A stretch of 64,000 bases of DNA from Vibrio gallaecicus (GTDB taxonomy: Bacteria > Pseudomonadota > Gammaproteobacteria > Enterobacterales > Vibrionaceae), in the NCBI RefSeq assembly GCF_024347495.1, contig NZ_AP025491.1:1054001-1118000 (forward strand). The letters are read 5' to 3'. Positions within the stretch are counted from its first letter, which is position 1; every line of letters begins with the position of its first letter. Made by a program: the position numbers and the translations under genes. Below, one piece after another: positions 62,834 through 64,000 of this stretch. Under the pieces are notes generated by a model that did no database searches, was not told the origin of the DNA, and saw nothing but the letters and a program-made list of their open reading frames with translations.

Positions 62834-63360
62834 TTCATGCCTGCTTTTATGGAACTTACTGCGTAATAGCAAGCCTTCATATAAAAATATTAACCTTTAT
62901 TTATGTATGGTTACATCACCCATATAGGGTACGAAATGGTTCTTTTACACCAAAAATAAAGCGTATATTCATCCAGGGGCGTTCAGCCGACAATGGCTAT
63001 TTACTTATAGTTAAAATAAGTAAACCAATGGGGGGGGTTAATATGGGGAGTGGCTATAATATTCAGACATTATCTTGAGAAAACACTAATAATTAATAAA
63101 AATCGGATTAATATTTTAATTGTTAACGTCATCATGTTAGGAGAAATATCTGACTATTCCACTAATTAGCGTTCATCCACCGGGTGTCCGGCTAGTCATA
63201 TAATTAGAAATTAAAATACATCTGAGATAATCATTATTAAAACCTATCAATAAAGCGACATGCACTCGTAATAGTTTCTTATATAATAATCATTAATTTA
63301 TTATGCAGATAGTCCATTTTTTAGATTTACAATCAACCACAACCCTGCGCTAGATTCTAC
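62834..63360. other. Intergenic region between LuxR and LysR genes
   Basis: More than 500 AT-rich bases without a credible gene. A 94-codon open frame at 62794 on the plus strand crosses the LuxR start and has no family features. It contains palindrome copy 3 and a run of seven G at 63029-63035; nothing else is recognised. Confidence 0.5.
62916..62932. promoter_or_regulatory. CACCC-N5-GGGTA palindrome, copy 3
   Basis: TCACCC-ATATA-GGGTAC keeps the spacing of the other two copies with one change in the right arm (GGGTA). It lies 83 bases before the LuxR-type gene's chosen start. Confidence 0.55.
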
Positions 63361-64000
63361 TCAACCTTTACTTGATAAAGTTGTTGATGCCTTAATCAAC
63401 ATTTCTCTCAACCATCGATGCTTCACATCTTTATCACTTGTTTTATGCCAATACATGCACGCTTTAATAGGATCTTGAAACATATCAGTGGATAGCACTT
63501 TAAGTTGATGCAGCCGGACATATCGATCAGAAATGATGTTTTCAGGAATAATGCCGATGCAATTCGTTTGTTCAATTATGGGCAATAGATCATGGATAGT
63601 ACTCGCGTACCAAGCGACGTTTCTTCGCTGTAGAATATCTTCTGCTTGCATGCCTTTTCCAATCAAATAAGCCTCCTTTTTATCCCCTGAAGCATGCACT
63701 ACGTGCTTTTCCGCAAGAAATTGTTCAACGGAGATATTATCGTCAGTAAGCCTTGGGTGATCATGGCGACATACGACACAGAGCTTCGTTTCCAATAATA
63801 CTTTTGAACACAAATGGGGATACTGTTGATGTTCCATATCGAGTAATAAATCGAACTCTTTATTTCTCAAAATTTTATCTTGATTACTACTTACAAGTGG
63901 GAACACTCGAAGTTTTGCATTAGGTGCGGTTTTAAACCAGTAGTTCGACAACGCAGGTAACAGGTTTAAACCAAATACGCTTAAAGATGAAATAGAAAAG
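63361..64000 (-). CDS. LysR-type regulator (5' end outside window)
   Basis: The visible 212 residues are the effector-binding domain of a LysR regulator. The in-frame sequence from the edge reads FSISSLSVFGLNLLPALSNYWFK, the usual start of that domain, then KEFDLLLDME, CVVCRHDHPRLTDD and WYASTIHDLLPIIEQTNCIGIIPENI. The DNA-binding part lies beyond the right edge. Target unknown. Confidence 0.85.
   Translation of the reverse strand, partial: FSISSLSVFGLNLLPALSNYWFKTAPNAKLRVFPLVSSNQDKILRNKEFDLLLDMEHQQYPHLCSKVLLETKLCVVCRHDHPRLTDDNISVEQFLAEKHVVHASGDKKEAYLIGKGMQAEDILQRRNVAWYASTIHDLLPIIEQTNCIGIIPENIISDRYVRLHQLKVLSTDMFQDPIKACMYWHKTSDKDVKHRWLREMLIKASTTLSSKG

Noticed and set aside
62794..63078. 94-codon plus-strand frame
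   Set aside because: Overlaps the start of the LuxR-type gene and has no coding features.
63174..63190. CACCGGGTG element as a fourth palindrome copy
   Set aside because: The five-base spacer is missing, so it does not match the other three.

Overview
The window reads as a stretch of Vibrio (or close Vibrionaceae) chromosome. The evidence is a chromosomal integron with VCR-like attC sites and an intI-type integrase, low-to-moderate GC, and orthologues of genes usual in vibrios (yejABEF, rbsDACBKR, nirBD with an assimilatory nitrate reductase, many GGDEF, LuxR and MCP proteins). The species cannot be fixed from the sequence.

Region 1 (1-14.5 kb) is the proximal end of the cassette array. The integrase gene is at 14473-15441 (+), with a LexA-like box just upstream and attI at about 14243-14249. 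Nineteen complete cassettes and one partial cassette run leftward from attI. Nearly all cassette genes lie on the minus strand, each followed by a 94-125 bp attC. Identifiable products are a RimJ/RimL-type acetyltransferase, a VOC/bleomycin-resistance-like protein, a pentapeptide-repeat potassium channel, a C_GCAxxG_C_C protein, an FRG-domain protein, a HEPN-like protein, DUF695, DUF3955 and DUF4476 proteins, a SUKH-like protein and several small membrane or hypothetical proteins. Two cassettes carry no convincing gene. The leftmost gene is a coiled-coil protein with a T5orf172 (GIY-YIG-like) end, and it runs against the array.

Region 2 (15.5-34.3 kb) is ordinary chromosome. It holds an AraC regulator divergent from a YqhD-type aldehyde reductase, a four-gene polar amino-acid ABC transporter, an ADP-ribosylglycohydrolase-family protein, an S33 peptidase, an S4 RNA-binding protein, a solute-binding protein, the yejABEF peptide transporter, a GGDEF protein with a damaged signature, and an endonuclease/exonuclease/phosphatase-family protein.

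Region 3 (34.4-41.1 kb) is the ribose operon rbsDACBK followed by rbsR. Two perfect LacI-type palindromes lie upstream of rbsD.

Region 4 (41.2-51.3 kb) is nitrate assimilation. A NasA-type nitrate reductase gene is divergent from nirB-nirD-narK and a PP2C/Ser-Thr kinase fusion gene. The 467 bp divergent region holds two sigma-54-type -24/-12 elements, one facing each way, plus NarP/NarL-like and NtrC-like half sites. A chemotaxis receptor follows.

Region 5 (53.3-64 kb) is a chaperone-usher fimbrial locus: usher, chaperone, three DUF4402-like subunits, two LuxR-type regulators, a GGDEF protein and a di-heme peroxidase-like lipoprotein. Three copies of a CACCC-N5-GGGTG palindrome lie upstream of both LuxR genes and between the pilins and the peroxidase, which suggests one shared regulon. 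A LysR gene runs off the right edge.
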